A stretch of DNA of 64,000 bases, taken from Podospora comata (taxonomy: Eukaryota > Ascomycota > Sordariomycetes > Sordariales > Podosporaceae). The stretch spans positions 3,286,001 through 3,350,000 of the forward strand of contig CP071494.1 of NCBI GenBank assembly GCA_017354895.1, read 5' to 3'. Each line of letters starts with the position of its first letter. Position 1 is the stretch's first letter. Under the pieces are notes generated by a model that was not told the origin of the DNA, did no database searches, and saw nothing but the letters and a program-made list of their open reading frames with translations. Below, one piece after another: positions 1 through 11,167 of the stretch. Both the position numbers and the translations under genes were made by a program.

Positions 1-234
1 TCGATTAGTCAGTCGCCGAGGGAGGATGAGGAGGAGGAGAATAATTGGGATGGGGCCTCTCGGGCGGGGGTGAGTATTGATCAGCATCTGGAGAAGGTTG
101 CGAGTAGGGATAGTGCTTCAACTAGAAGAGGGAAGTTGTGGCCTATGAGGTCGGTAAGTAGGGCTGGGAGTGGGCAGCATCATTCTCGGTATCAGGGGAG
201 TGGGGGGAGTGGTGCACCGGGAGCGACTGTTTAA
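1..234 (+). CDS. 3' end of an unidentified protein gene (partial)
   Basis: The first reading frame is open from base 1 to a TAA at 232-234, giving the last 77 residues of a protein whose start lies outside the window. The visible part is hydrophilic, with an acidic run (EDEEEEN) followed by Ser, Arg and Gly-rich sequence that looks disordered. The purine-rich, G-heavy coding strand matches the 3' ends of many other genes in this window. I recognise no domain and cannot name it. It could also be the end of an alternative last exon. Confidence 0.6.
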   Translation, partial: SISQSPREDEEEENNWDGASRAGVSIDQHLEKVASRDSASTRRGKLWPMRSVSRAGSGQHHSRYQGSGGSGAPGATV

Positions 235-527
235 GTGTAGGGAGGGTTTAGTGATGGGCTTATGGGAAGGGATTTTGGCTGTTGAAGGCGGATACCCGGG
301 AGGCAAGGCAACATTTTACGTTCATTTTTTTCGCATTTGCAGACACACACACACACTTTTACATACTGGGCCTGTGGCCGCAGAGGTATATTTTGGGCTT
401 TTTAACATTTTCTAGATACCTACAACAGAGTTTCCATTTTTGTCACGCATATCAAATAGGAAATGAGTTCTCAGCAACAACATTAATGCCTCTGGCCGAT
501 AAAATATTGATACAGCAAATTGCACCC

Positions 528-563
<36 letters not shown>

Positions 564-901
564 GAAGTAACATACATAACCCTCAGGCATCGTTCATGTA
601 GGGTTGATGATGCAAGTCTAACCCAACAACGGACCTTCAGTCTGCCACCTGAGCAGCTTCTTGTGTGACTATCTCGCATTAATGAATCCTGAATGGGTGT
701 AGAGATCTGTACTCTGACTGGGCAGACAGACTTTTGCTGGCAAGGGCTCAGTCCCGTCGGATAGCCAGCGCATACACGTACGTATATTTCAGCTGAGCCT
801 CGCCCCCTTTATATAGGCAAGGAGTTTTCTAGAAAGTATAACACTCATCACGCCCACTCCCAGGCCTAAAACATGACAACCATTACTGAATCATTTTCAA
901 A
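235..901. other. Intergenic, 3' flank plus A/T homopolymer
   Basis: No convincing gene. It holds a short CA run near 343-356, the T/A homopolymer reported separately, and a moderately AT-rich stretch before the decayed gene. ORFs here read through the homopolymer as poly-Lys or poly-Phe and are not credible. Confidence 0.6.
528..563. repeat. T11-A25 homopolymer palindrome
   Basis: Eleven T are followed directly by about 25 A. The junction is self-complementary and could form an 11-bp hairpin. Length polymorphism and assembly error are both likely. There is no flanking coding sequence that would make this the tail of a retrotransposed copy. Confidence 0.85.
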
Positions 902-2502
902 ATGGCCAACAACCTACCCTCGAATGTCCTCGCCAACTGGTCGCTTTCCAAGATCAATTTCACTGCTGATTGTAAAGGCACAGCCAAGTTTGCCGCGCTT
1001 CTGTTGATGGAGGAGGACACAAAGACGTATATAGGGAATCTGACCAGTTTCCATACGATGCATTCATCAACATGATGCAGACTATTGCGCCGGATTCTTT
1101 TGTCAATATTTCCCGAGGGATGATTCTGAACTGGGTATCTACGATGGACGAAAACACGACCTGGGATACATATAGCGTGGTAAGCCCTATCATCCGTAGG
1201 TGCCGAATGCAGTTCTGCCGAAGCCAACCGTGGCAGGGCAATCCCGATCTGGATGGCATAAGGGTGAGTCGATGAGACTATTAAATTTCATTACCCTATC
1301 TAAGAGTAGAAGGCTGATGATAAATGTGGCACAGGTCTTTAGTTCATACGTCGTTCAAGTCTCACTCGCCACAATATATATTCTTACTCTTGGGATTCAT
1401 GCAACTATCCCAATTTTGGATCATGAAACGCAGCACCCCGAGGGTGTTTTCTTTCAATGATAGAAAGGCACGAAATGCTCTTCAGACGAGCGCATCCATG
1501 TTCTGAGACTCTACAGCACTTTTCAGCATCACCATTGCCGCCGTCTCCGCTCTTGTCACCACAAGTACCTCGATATCCATCTACAACGCGCTCTTTGCAA
1601 GGACGTCAGTCAACCTGACATGTTCAGTTCTTGCCCTTGTCTGGCCGTTGTCCTACCGAATATTCCGGTATGTACAGATTCGACGGATACTGTTTGTGTT
1701 GCTGTGTGTGGTTTTCGTACCCGTCATTCTTCACCATGACGCCCGTGACGGTTTTACCACCCCTTTTGAACATCATTGCTTCGGTCCATTACCTGATGAC
1801 ATGGAAGTTTTACTATAAGGATGGCAACTCGCGGCTTGGTGTCATAGGATCTTTTGTTCAAATTCCACTGGTGGTGTTTGCTGAGTTGGTCGCTGGACTG
1901 AGGGCTGCTGCGAAGGGCAGTTTTCAGCGCTTGCCGAAGTCGAAAACACGAACCTTAATGACATCAGTACTCGGAAGAAGGTTGTCCGGGTTGATTACAA
2001 CTGGTACCATGAACAAGGTTGGTAAAGGTTTGCAGATGATTGATACTCCAAGGGGAAGATTTGCATTGAGATTTATCTGGTACCTTTGGTTTTTTGTGAC
2101 GATGCGGGTCGACTTGGCCAACTACATTATTCTGAGAAACGTGGTATCGGATATGGCTGGAGAAACATTACAGGAGAATGCATGGGGTCCGGGTCAAGTG
2201 ATGGCGCTATCGACTTGGCTTCCAACGGTGATTGATTTTGCTTTGGTGTATAGAGGTAAGCCCCTACATCATACACCTTATGCATATATACACCTATTCT
2301 GACTGAGCACATCATCATGGGAAACCTCAAAGCCCTTGCTTACCGGCTGCCCCTTGGAGTGAATATTCAGACCGCTGGAGAGGATGTGGAATTCTATATG
2401 ATGGGCGTTCATTCTGTTGTCGACGGCATGCGACCTTGGAGTTGCAAGCCTCGAATCAGAAGATGGATTCTGACCAAAGCTTCATACCGAAGAAGAAAAT
2501 AA
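902..2502 (+). pseudogene. Decayed multi-pass membrane-protein gene
   Basis: Continuous protein-like sequence runs across this stretch but jumps reading frame. It begins MANNLPSNVLANWSLSKINF, moves to another frame near 1010 (VYRESDQFPYDAFINMMQ), then has a normal intron at 1264-1334 (GTGAGT...ACAG). After ILDHETQHPEGVFFQ the frame shifts near 1455. The next segment (DRKARNALQTSASMF) meets a TGA at 1504 but continues open beyond it with hydrophobic helices and GPLPDDME. Another shift near 1790 leads into a segment ending with WGPGQVMALSTWLPTVIDF, and a GTAAGC donor follows at 2256. Several hydrophobic helices and an extracellular-type Cys and Asn-rich N-terminus fit an uncharacterised fungal membrane family. 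The breaks are indels plus one stop, not the C-to-T pattern of RIP. Sequencing error is possible but three or more hits in one gene make decay likelier. Confidence 0.65.
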
Positions 2503-2561
2503 TGATATTCTATGTATATACATAGGAAAAGTTACAAACAAGCAAAAGAAACCAACATCTA

Positions 2562-3150
2562 TCAACTTGAGGCCTGTATTCGTTTGACGCTTGGGAAACG
2601 CTGGTGGAACTCCTTGAGGAAGCTCGCTGAATGATGGTCTTTCCAGGACTTGAAGTTGGGGCTCAGAAATTTCCCGGTGGAGGTGTCATGCCGGTATCCG
2701 TCGTCATACATGAGGCAATAGGATGCAGGGACGCCAACACTGGTGAGCACCGCAATACTGCTGTCGTCCAACCTTGGGTCCATATTATCGCAATTGAGAT
2801 CTTCTACCGTGACAAACACTATTAGTTAAGACTTGTTTGATGGGAATATTAAGGGAGAAGGCAAAAGCCTCACCAATGAACTGGTAACTTGTACCAGGTT
2901 TGTTTGAAAGTTGGATTGGTGTCAAGTTGGACTTTCGGGATTCCAAAAAAAAGAAAACAAACAGGGTCAGTTTAAATACCTCTGCAAAACCATGATGAAT
3001 TAAACCTTAATTCTTGAAGAGAAAAGTCTTCATGACACCCACCTGGGGTTGCACGCCGTCACTTTTCAAACCATTCTGCTGCTGCAAGCTCACAAGCGCC
3101 ACTGGAAAACCTAAATGTGAGTTCAAAGATATCAACTGCATACCGGCCAT
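2562..3150 (-). CDS. Tentative small hypothetical protein, three exons
   Basis: A three-exon model closes in frame: 3150-3043, 2931-2874 and 2818-2562, giving 140 residues. The splice sites are GTGGGT...AAAG and GTGAGG...CTAATAG, the latter with a good branch-like CTAAT. The last exon is the best supported and reads FVTVEDLNCDNMDPRLDD then ...SVKRIQASS. No signal peptide, membrane helix or known domain is visible. It lies just downstream of and convergent with the decayed membrane-protein gene, in an AT-richer stretch. The first exon (MAGMQLISLNSHLGF) is weak and the real start may differ. I cannot assign a function, and this could be a non-coding region. Confidence 0.38.
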
Positions 3151-4756
3151 GATCGGCGTGGCCACTTGAAACTAAACTCAATGTTTCCTTGAGAGCTCTT
3201 ATGTACCTCGGAAAATACACCGATTAGAAAAGCTTGATTGAATGTGCTGATTCTAAGTGGATAATACTTTTGGAGGCTCTATAGAGTTCTCGTATTCTTC
3301 TTTGGGGCAGATTTTCATAATGAACCGTCAATGAACGAGAAGTTTATAGGCGGGGTTTTCAATAATTGTCCTAATTATCCTGATTTCTAAAATACACTTA
3401 CACTCAATACTCTCAAAGTTCTGACATTCCATCAGCTTTCTTTCAAGTCCATCATGCTGGCGTCAATTATATCCCCATTTTAGCCACCGACAGCTCTGCG
3501 CTTCTCCTTAGATCTACGGGACTGAATTCTGTGAGCTGTGATCTGACTCCTGCGAGCTGAGACCTCACTAAGAGCTCGTTTCCGGATAGGATAGTCTTCA
3601 CGTCAAAAAGCGATGGTTGTCAGTGATATGTTGATTCCTTTTGCATCTTCGCACCGATACACGTGAGTAAGGTAGATAGACTTACCCCCAAGGTTCAAAT
3701 TGGTCACGTGGGCCGCTAGACACGAGGGCACATAAAAGTTTATCAGTGTACCCTTATCTACCATCTGACAAAGTGATATCAAGATATTTGCTCAGGATAC
3801 CTGACAGATTCCCAAACCATGACAGCAATGACTGAGGTTAACATGCTCTAGCTTGGCCCACAATGACACATGAGCCTGCAAACACAATCAACCTGGACAG
3901 CCCGATCCGATCTATTACCCGCCTGATGTTCCCTTCGAATTATGGCTCCTTCTTCAGACTTTAGAATCTCATTGGTAGCCAAGATCTGATGATTCTCACG
4001 GCCCGAAGCGTGCCTGGTGGAAAGCCGACACCGACACGCCATCCGGGTAAGAGGCGTCTAGTTCCCTTCCATTCATTCCATTCCCCACATTCAATATGAT
4101 ATATGTCGTTTTCTGTTTGGACTGACTGACCCAAGATCATGTGAGTCTGGGGTGGGTCAGCTACCACCGACCTGCGTTGGCACCATGACACGTTGGGCAC
4201 CAAGCATGCAAACCCGAGCCGAAGCAGGTCTAGGAGCATGCAAAGGTTTTATGAGGCGGCCCCGATAGGTTGAAAGTCAGATCTGAGCTTTCTTGTCATT
4301 TGGTATGAGCCAGAGCGATCAAGATTGTTGGGTGACAGCAGCCGGTCTGGTGCCGACTGTCGAGTGGTGTGTCATGGCCCCGCTTGCAACGACAGCGCTC
4401 ATATGGGGAGGGGCCTCTCTTCCGGCAGTCCATATGGTTGAAGTAAACAGCATTGCCACTCCGCTCGTTGGATCTTCGGATGAGGTTGGCTGCTTCGCGC
4501 TACCCGCTAGACCGCCGTTGTTCCCCTGTGCGGCTCTTTCTGTCAGTCCACTGGTACTTAATAGATTGACCCACAGCTATGCAGGTGTCTCTGACTTCCC
4601 TTCATTCACCTTCCCATACTCTGGGAGTCAGAACCTCCTTGTAATCAAAGTAAACCGTAAGCAACTTGTTCGTACCATGGTGTAACCTTTCTCTGATGTT
4701 TTTCAACGAACATAGGTAGCCATTACCAATGACACGGGTTGCTTACTGAACCGATA
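3151..4756. other. Intergenic, no gene recognised
   Basis: About 1.6 kb with short ORFs only (up to 130 residues at 4293-4685, no domain, no codon bias). Composition is AT-richer between about 3180 and 3470. A CACGTG palindrome lies near 3704. The last 100 nt may hold the 5' leader of the next gene, including a GTAAGC...CATAG pair (about 4657-4712) that could be a leader intron. Confidence 0.5.
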
Positions 4757-6123
4757 ATGGCTTCCAAACCAAGAGAATACAACATCCCAGCACACCCCAA
4801 TCGGGATTTCTGGTCATCACTATGGCCGACATCCTCCTCTCCTCCCGCGAAAGCCACGACAGTCGAGCCAACGCCGACTTATAGCGTCCCCAAGGGTTCT
4901 CGTCGTGCAAAGACGCCCGTCATATCCGAAGAGCCATCGAAATCAAAAAAATCAAAACCTACAAGGACAAAGTCAAAGTCAAAGTCAAAGAAAAACTCAA
5001 CATCAAAGGGTCCCGGGTCATGGTCGGAATGGTACCTCAGCGAGGACAACGAGTACTTTTGGCGTGCGAGAAAACTTCCAAATGGTATGTCCGCATATCA
5101 CCCCCCTTTTCCCGTCCCAATCCACTGACGTCAAAACCCTCACATCCAGATCAATGGGACTACGAAAAACAACCCAAACCAGAACCACCTCAACCCGAGA
5201 TCCAACCCCTCCCACATCCTCACCTGGAGCCAATAACCCAGCAAACTCAATCAAAAACATCACCAGAACCCGAAATCAAACTACTCCCTCACCCTCACCT
5301 AGAAACAATATCCCAACAAACCCAACCCACCACCATCACCCCCCAACCAGACCCCCAACCCCTCCCACACCCCCACATGCAACCAATATCCCAACCAAGC
5401 TCCCCCAAGATAACAATAGAAGACGCAACCCCCTTATCCACTTCGTCCTCTTCATCCCCCTCCCCATCGCGAACCCCCTCTCCCCAATCCAACACCCACC
5501 TCAAACCCCCCCCCTCCCCCGCCCTCAAATCCCACCGCTCCGGCCGATCAGCCCTCACAAACCCCAAATCCTCCTATCCCACCATCATCACAAAATCCAC
5601 AGGCCGCCCAACAGAAGCAATCACCACCTCCAACCCCAGCCCTCGAACCTCCGGCCTCGCCCTCACAAGAATAGAATCCATCTCCCCCATCCGGAAACCT
5701 TCCCCTTTATCCAAACCCCCCAAGACAGCCTCCCAGCAACAACCAGCACCCAAACCCCCAAAAGTCGTCAACCCCCCCGCTAAAAAATCTTCGTCGCCAA
5801 AAAGGCCGATCGGGCCGGTAATGTGGCTTTTTACCGAGGGTAGGTCGAGAAAGGGGAAGTCATTAGCTTCGCCGCCGCCACCCGCGGGAGGGGGGAAGGA
5901 AGGAGGGGATGGGGGGGTGGTCATCACCAAGAACAAGGGGACTGGCGTCTCGAATAGTGAGCTGGCAAAAAAGAAGAAGATGCTGGATAGGAAGATTAGA
6001 GAGGGGAAGGTGGTGGATACAAAGGTTGATAGTAAAAAGAGGATAAGGGCTTGGCTGGGCGGGGTGGAGGGGGAGGAGGAGCTGATTCCTTTGGATGGGG
6101 AGGGGTTTCCTGTTTATCGGTAG
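4757..6123 (+). CDS. Pro/Ser/Lys-rich fungal protein of unknown function
   Basis: Two exons, 4757-5084 and 5150-6123, joined across a GTATGT...TCCAG intron, encode 433 residues. The conserved-looking core is near the splice: SWSEWYLSEDNEYFWRARKLPN followed by DQWDYE across the junction, the part I would trust as a folded motif. Before it is a Lys/Ser run, and after it about 200 residues of Pro, Ser and Thr with three imperfect copies of a PxPEIxxLPHPHLE-type repeat. The C-terminus is basic and then acidic (KKKMLDRKIREGK, then EGEEELIPLDGEG). It looks intrinsically disordered and probably nuclear, from the Lys clusters. The coding strand flips from C-rich to G-rich near 5815. No function can be given. 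An overlapping 292-codon ORF in another frame is a shadow of the C-rich sequence. Confidence 0.75.
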
Positions 6124-6541
6124 GGAAATGGGGAGGGTGGGTTGTCTCGGGGAAAGGTGGAAAGTGGTGCTGGATAGGTACCAGGTGTCGTTCGCTTGAA
6201 AGGGTCTAAGTGGTTTCTTTTGTCTGTTTTGAAGGTGGATAGCGCTGACCTGATCAGAGAAACAGGTTCGGCGGGTGGTTTTGAATGTTGTCATTCGTTT
6301 TGCTGTAGGAGCGATTTCTTTTGTTTGGGAGGTTTGGATGATACCCCTTGTTGATGATAATTTTGCATTCTTCGAGCATAGGCCACGCAATGGCACTGTT
6401 CATATACCCTAATATAACAAATCAATATTCTAAACAATAGTCGTCAGCAGGACGCCAGTTTAATAATTCCCCTCTGTGAACTCCAGCGCAGCCCACCTCT
6501 AAGTCTATACACCAATATACCTCTATCCCATCTCCCAGCAC
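6124..6541. other. Convergent 3' intergenic region
   Basis: This 418-nt gap separates two convergent gene ends and should hold both 3' UTRs and polyadenylation sites. AT-rich stretches such as the one near 6405-6440 would suit poly(A) signals. No gene seen. Confidence 0.5.
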
Positions 6542-8188
6542 CTACAACCTCTCCCCACCCGTGACCCCATTCTCCTTCATTTTATCCTCTTCCCCAACCC
6601 CAGGCTCCATCTCCCCACCCATCCCCTTCTCCTCCCTCCTCGACTCCTCCACCTCCTCCTCGCCCCTCTCCTCCCTCCTCATCTCAATCTCACTCGGATA
6701 CACCTTCCTCCCCATCCCCACCACATCAACCCACCTCCACTTCGCCACGTCCACCCCCCTCCCCAGCACATCCCCCCTCTCCCTCTCCAACCTCGACTCC
6801 CCAACCACAACCCCATTCCCCCTCAAAAACTGCACCGCAGCCCTCACATTCAAACTCAACACCGCCTCGGGCGTCTCCGACCCGAAAGCCTTTTTCGTCA
6901 ACCAAGGAAACAAAACCGCAAAATCCGACTGACTCAAATGTGCAGATTTCTCTACATAAAACAAATACGGCGCCGGGTGGTCAGGCGACTCCTTCACAAC
7001 CTCCGCGGTCGGATCAGCAGACAAAACCTTCGCCGTGCGGTGCAGGTGCGTCCCCCATTTGAAAAACTGATCTGATTCCACCGCGAGAATCTTCGACATC
7101 TTTTTCTGTTCTTGAGACACAGAATAGCACGGCAGCGGGAGACGATACAGCTTGTCGGACGCGGCCGATAAAAGAGGGAAACACCACATGTCCAGCAAGA
7201 CACACGGGTTCAAACCGTTGATTTGTGACATGATAGCCGAGCCAGGCCGCGGGGTGAATAACCTGCCCTCCTCAAAAGACTGCAGAGCAGGATGGGACGA
7301 ATAAAAGACTGATTTGAGGAACTGGACCATGGTGGAGGAACCAAACGAGTGGCCCGCAAAGATAACTTTGCCGGGGTCCAAGATGTCGAGTTTGTTGTGC
7401 AAGGCAAAGAGGGCCGAAACAGGGGTGCTGGTGTTGAGGTTGGAGGCGATGACTTTGTTGTCGTTGCGGTCGATGGCGAGGATGGCTTCAAAGATCATAT
7501 CGAGTTCCCAGAGGCGGATGCGGAGTTGGGAGTCGCGCTGGGCCCAGATCTCAGGGGTTTGGTTGTGCGGGATTCGTAGGTAGGCGAGGGGGGTGGCCTT
7601 TTTGGGCGTTTGGGGGTCGCGGATGAGGGTGAGAGCTGCGCTCTGGTCGCGATGTTCGGGGCAGATGACGACTACTCCGTGGGAGGCTAGGGAGCCGGCG
7701 AGATGGCTGTAGGCATTGCGGTTACCTCCTAGGCCGTGTGAAAATATCATGGTTGGCCATCTTGAGCTGGAATGCTCAGCTGGGGGAGACAGCAAAGGAG
7801 CATTCTTGATGGCTGGGATGGTGGTCCAGTGAAGATGTCGGGGTAGAAATCTGTTCAAGGGTTAGTAATATTTCCAGATGCAACCTTTCAAAAGAACTTA
7901 CGAGAGAACAGAAGCAGTTTTCGAACCGAGGCCCAGAAACTGGGCATAGGCCTCTATGTGAAGTCTTTGAGGCGCGGGAAGCCAACTGATGTATTTCCCC
8001 TGAGCCTCAGCTACCGTCGGGTAAAATATTCTGAATAGAACTGTGTGAACGTCTGCGGCACCTTCGGGTTTTTTGCCGGCTGGCAGCTTCGATATGGGAA
8101 TTTCGACATCTACAGTGCCGACCCTGTAGGCGCCGGTGTACTCGGGAAACCCGGGAACAGGGTTGAGAAGGGAAGACAAGAGCGACAT
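6542..8188 (-). CDS. PAF-acetylhydrolase-family lipase (alpha/beta hydrolase)
   Basis: Exons 8188-7902 and 7850-6542 (GTAAGT...AACAG) encode 531 residues. The protein matches the plasma/type II platelet-activating factor acetylhydrolase family, which cleaves short or oxidised sn-2 acyl groups from phospholipids. The N-terminal part has the family pattern VLFRIFYPT, followed by the oxyanion segment FSHGLGGNR near residue 134. The nucleophile elbow GHSFG puts Ser at about 264, the acid is Asp about 316 in LLDMWCFPL, and the base His about 400 in KSAHLSQSDF, so the triad looks complete. No signal peptide or membrane helix is visible, so a cytosolic enzyme is likelier than a secreted one. The last 60 residues are an acidic, Arg-rich low-complexity tail absent from the mammalian enzymes. 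Substrate is not predictable from sequence. Confidence 0.88.
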
Positions 8189-9089
8189 TCTATGGTGTGT
8201 TCAGAGAATCGTTAGGTGAGAAGCGAAGAGTTGCGCCACGGCCAGCTGGCTGAAAGACTGTATTGGCTATTGAATACCAGAAAAATACAGAGTTAACGTC
8301 TAGAAATTCTATACCGAGCAAGAACCTAGGTAGGCAGGTGGCAGTGCAGTTGCGAGGCCTGAGGGTGTAATCGTCATGCTCAGCCGAGGCAAGGCAAATG
8401 AGTGTTTGCCTTGTAAAGAGAGAGCCAATCAACGAGAGACTAGACGTGATAAAGCAAAACACTACGAGTTTGAAGCTGTTGAGCAAGACTCACTGTGACG
8501 GTGAAGCAGGGAGAGAAGTTCGACATGCTAAGAATCTGATCCTCTTCAAGATTCCCATCGGTACCGTGCCCCCACACCTCCACAAGTGACGACAGCAAGC
8601 TGCGCGCCAAGAGATCTTGCATCCATTGGGAATCTTGGCAAGCTCGAGGTGGATGTCTTTCTCCCCTTGCTGAACCGCTTGGAGACGGCCACGAGGAAGC
8701 GGTGGGCGATTCGACGAGTCTGAACTCGAGAGGAACTGTACAACTCATCGCTATTACCAATAGATAGATTGCTGAAGAGGTCATGTGTGCTCTAAAGATC
8801 ACTGCGGCAGGTCCCGAGGACAGCTGCCAGGCACCCGATTGTCGCCAAAGCAACGGCAGTTTTTGACACAGCGTACCGCTGCGATAAGATAAGGAACCAG
8901 GCACGAGGCCACCCGCCGCCGCCGCCGCCGCCGCCCGGACATGGATCGGATAAGCCATCCGCCAGACCAACCTTAAGCTCGGCCGCAACCAGTCATCCTG
9001 TTTCCCTCCCTCAACTACTTTCACCACTTCCGTCACAAGCTCAACTTTCATTCATCCTCACCCTCCTCGATTGCGCTATCACCGTCACC
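8189..9089. other. Divergent promoter region between lipase and APE1 genes
   Basis: No gene seen in this 0.9-kb divergent interval. It contains a GCC-triplet tract and, just before the APE1 start, a CT-rich leader (about 9000-9075) of the kind common upstream of well-expressed ascomycete genes. A 203-codon minus ORF here has no protein-like features. Confidence 0.6.
8913..8936. repeat. (CCG)n trinucleotide repeat
   Basis: About eight uninterrupted CCG/GCC units in the leader region upstream of the vacuolar aminopeptidase gene. It is not inside an accepted coding exon. Confidence 0.9.
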
Positions 9090-10713
9090 ATGACTCGTCA
9101 CACTCCTGCTTTCATCCGGGCCCGCGATTCCAACCTCTCCATCCGTTCCATGGCCATGGAACAGGCGATGATGGCCTCGCGCGCCTCTCCTGTCGCCAAT
9201 GATGGTCTCAACAAGGTCGACGCCAAAGAGCTTAAGCCCGAGGCCTTCACCAAACCATACTGCGAGTTCATGACCGAGAACCCCACAGTCTTCCATGCCG
9301 TCGGCTACTTCAAGGAGAAGCTCGCAAAGGCTGGTTACAAGGAGCTTTCCCATCGCGATAGCTGGATTGGCAAGCTGGAGCCTGGTGGAAAGTACTATGT
9401 TACCCGCAATGGCAGCTCCATCATCGCCTTCGCTGTCGGCAAGGCCTACAAACCCGGGAATGGTGCTGCGATGATTGCTGGCCACATCGACGCTCTTACC
9501 GCCCGCCTCAAGCCTACAAGCACGAAGCCAGGAAACAACGGATACGTTCAATTGGGTGTCGCGCAATATGCCGGTGCTTTGAACGAGACTTGGTGGGACA
9601 GAGACCTGAGCATTGGTGGCCGTGTCATCGTCAGAGACCCCGACACTGGCAAGACAACGGTGAAGCTCGCCAAGCTTGACTGGCCAAGTAGGTTCTTTGA
9701 TCAACACTCCATACCTCGAATATGCAAAGACTAACCAAGTGTCACCAGTTGCTCGTATCCCTACTCTCGCTCCTCACTTTGGAATCGGCATGATGGGCCA
9801 CAATAACCGCGAAACCGAAACCGTTCCAATCATTGGTCTCGACAACAGCGACGTTCGTGGTGCCGCGACCACCTCGTCTGAACCCCCTCTCGGCGGTGTT
9901 GGTTCCTTTGCCGCTACCCAGCCCCCCAAGCTTGTCAAGCTCATCGCTTCGCAAATTGGCGTCCAAGACTATAGCACAATCCTCAACTGGGAGCTCGAGC
10001 TTTACGACTCCCAGCCGGCCCAAGTCGGCGGTATGGACAAGGAATTCATTTTTGCCGGTCGCATCGACGACAAGCTCTGCTCCTGGGCCGCCTTCATGGC
10101 TCTTCTCCACGCCAAGCAGGAGGAGGAGGAGGGCATCATCAAGCTCGTCGCTCTCTTCGACGATGAGGAAATTGGCTCTCTGCTCCGCCAAGGTGCTCGT
10201 GGCAACTTCCTCCCTCTGACAGTCGAGCGCGCCGTCGAGTCCCTCGCTGCCAGAGATGGCAAGACTCCCTTTGGCCCAGGCCTCATGGGTCAAACCTTTG
10301 CCAACTCGTTCCTCGTCTCCTCCGACGTCACCCACGCCGCCCACCCCAACTTCACCCAGACCAACCTCGCCGAGCACTCGCCACGTCTCAACGTCGGCGT
10401 TGCCCTCTGCGTTGACGCCTCTGCCCACATGACCACCGACAGTGTGTCGATGGCCATTCTGGACAGAATCGCCACTCTGGCTGGCACCGTCAACCAGCGC
10501 CACATGATCCGCAACGACAGCAGATCAGGCGGCACCGTCGGCCCAATGCTGAGCAGCGCCATGGGGTGCAAGGCTGCCGATGTCGGTATCCCACAGCTGA
10601 GCATGCACAGCATTCGCGCTACTACCGGTAGCTTGGATCCCGGCCTCGGTCTCAAGTTTTACAAGGGCTTCCTGGACAACTGGGAGAAGGTTGACAAGGA
10701 GTGGCGCCCTTAG
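9090..10713 (+). CDS. APE1: Vacuolar aminopeptidase I (M18 metallopeptidase)
   Basis: Exons 9090-9687 and 9749-10713 (GTAGGT...ACCAG) give 520 residues, the usual size. The enzyme removes N-terminal residues from peptides in the vacuole using two zinc ions, and the yeast homologue is the classic cargo of the Cvt selective-autophagy route. Similarity to yeast Ape1 is plain throughout: AGHIDALTARLKP (His132), FAGRIDDKLCSWAA (Asp306), LFDDEEIGSLLRQGA (Glu339/340), SSDVTHAAHPNF (Asp392) and QLSMHSIRATTGS (His486) supply the metal ligands and catalytic acid. The N-terminus (MTRHTPAFIRARDSNLSIRS) is basic and amphipathic, and may act like the Ape1 targeting propeptide, though it differs in sequence. 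Codons are C-ending throughout, suggesting good expression. It shares a divergent promoter with the lipase gene. Confidence 0.95.
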
Positions 10714-11167
10714 ATTTTTTTTTGCGATGGATATGAGTGTAATGAGAGAGGAGAACATGTACGAATGATGGTTTGATAGTGATGTTGCATCACCGATGAT
10801 AATACCCATTTCAACAATTCTAGAATGGCACATTTGGTGGCTTCCTACATGGCATGGTCATGGCACGTAGCAAAGCAGCAGAAGATGGATGGCAGTGATG
10901 AAATAATAATAATTTTGGTATTGGAAACAATGAAACATGAAACGATGCTTGCTCCCCTTTTGTAAAGTTCTACAACGCTCCCAATGAGTGAGTTCCAGCT
11001 CCCAAGTAAGTTCAAACAGTGCAAGGAAGCCAAACAACCCCAGATACGATGCATCCATCCATCTATCCCTCCCTCTTTCATGCAACCAACCGTTTCAGAC
11101 AGTGCAAAAAACAAAAAAAAACATAAGTGTCATGCAACCCCCCTCGACGGGTATAACTCACACACAA
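10714..11167. other. Convergent 3' intergenic region
   Basis: Between the convergent APE1 and SPX-EXS stops. AT-rich, with TTTTTTTT directly after the APE1 stop and an ATAATAATAATT run near 10903. Probably both 3' UTRs; no gene. Confidence 0.55.

Noticed and set aside
4905-5783. 292-codon ORF in another frame of the Pro-rich gene
   Set aside because: It is the shadow of C-rich repeat sequence. The accepted frame joins cleanly across the 5085-5149 intron and continues to the 3' end.
9048-10503. Large minus-strand ORFs opposite the APE1 gene
   Set aside because: Antisense of a C-ending, highly biased gene; such long antisense ORFs are expected and carry no domain.
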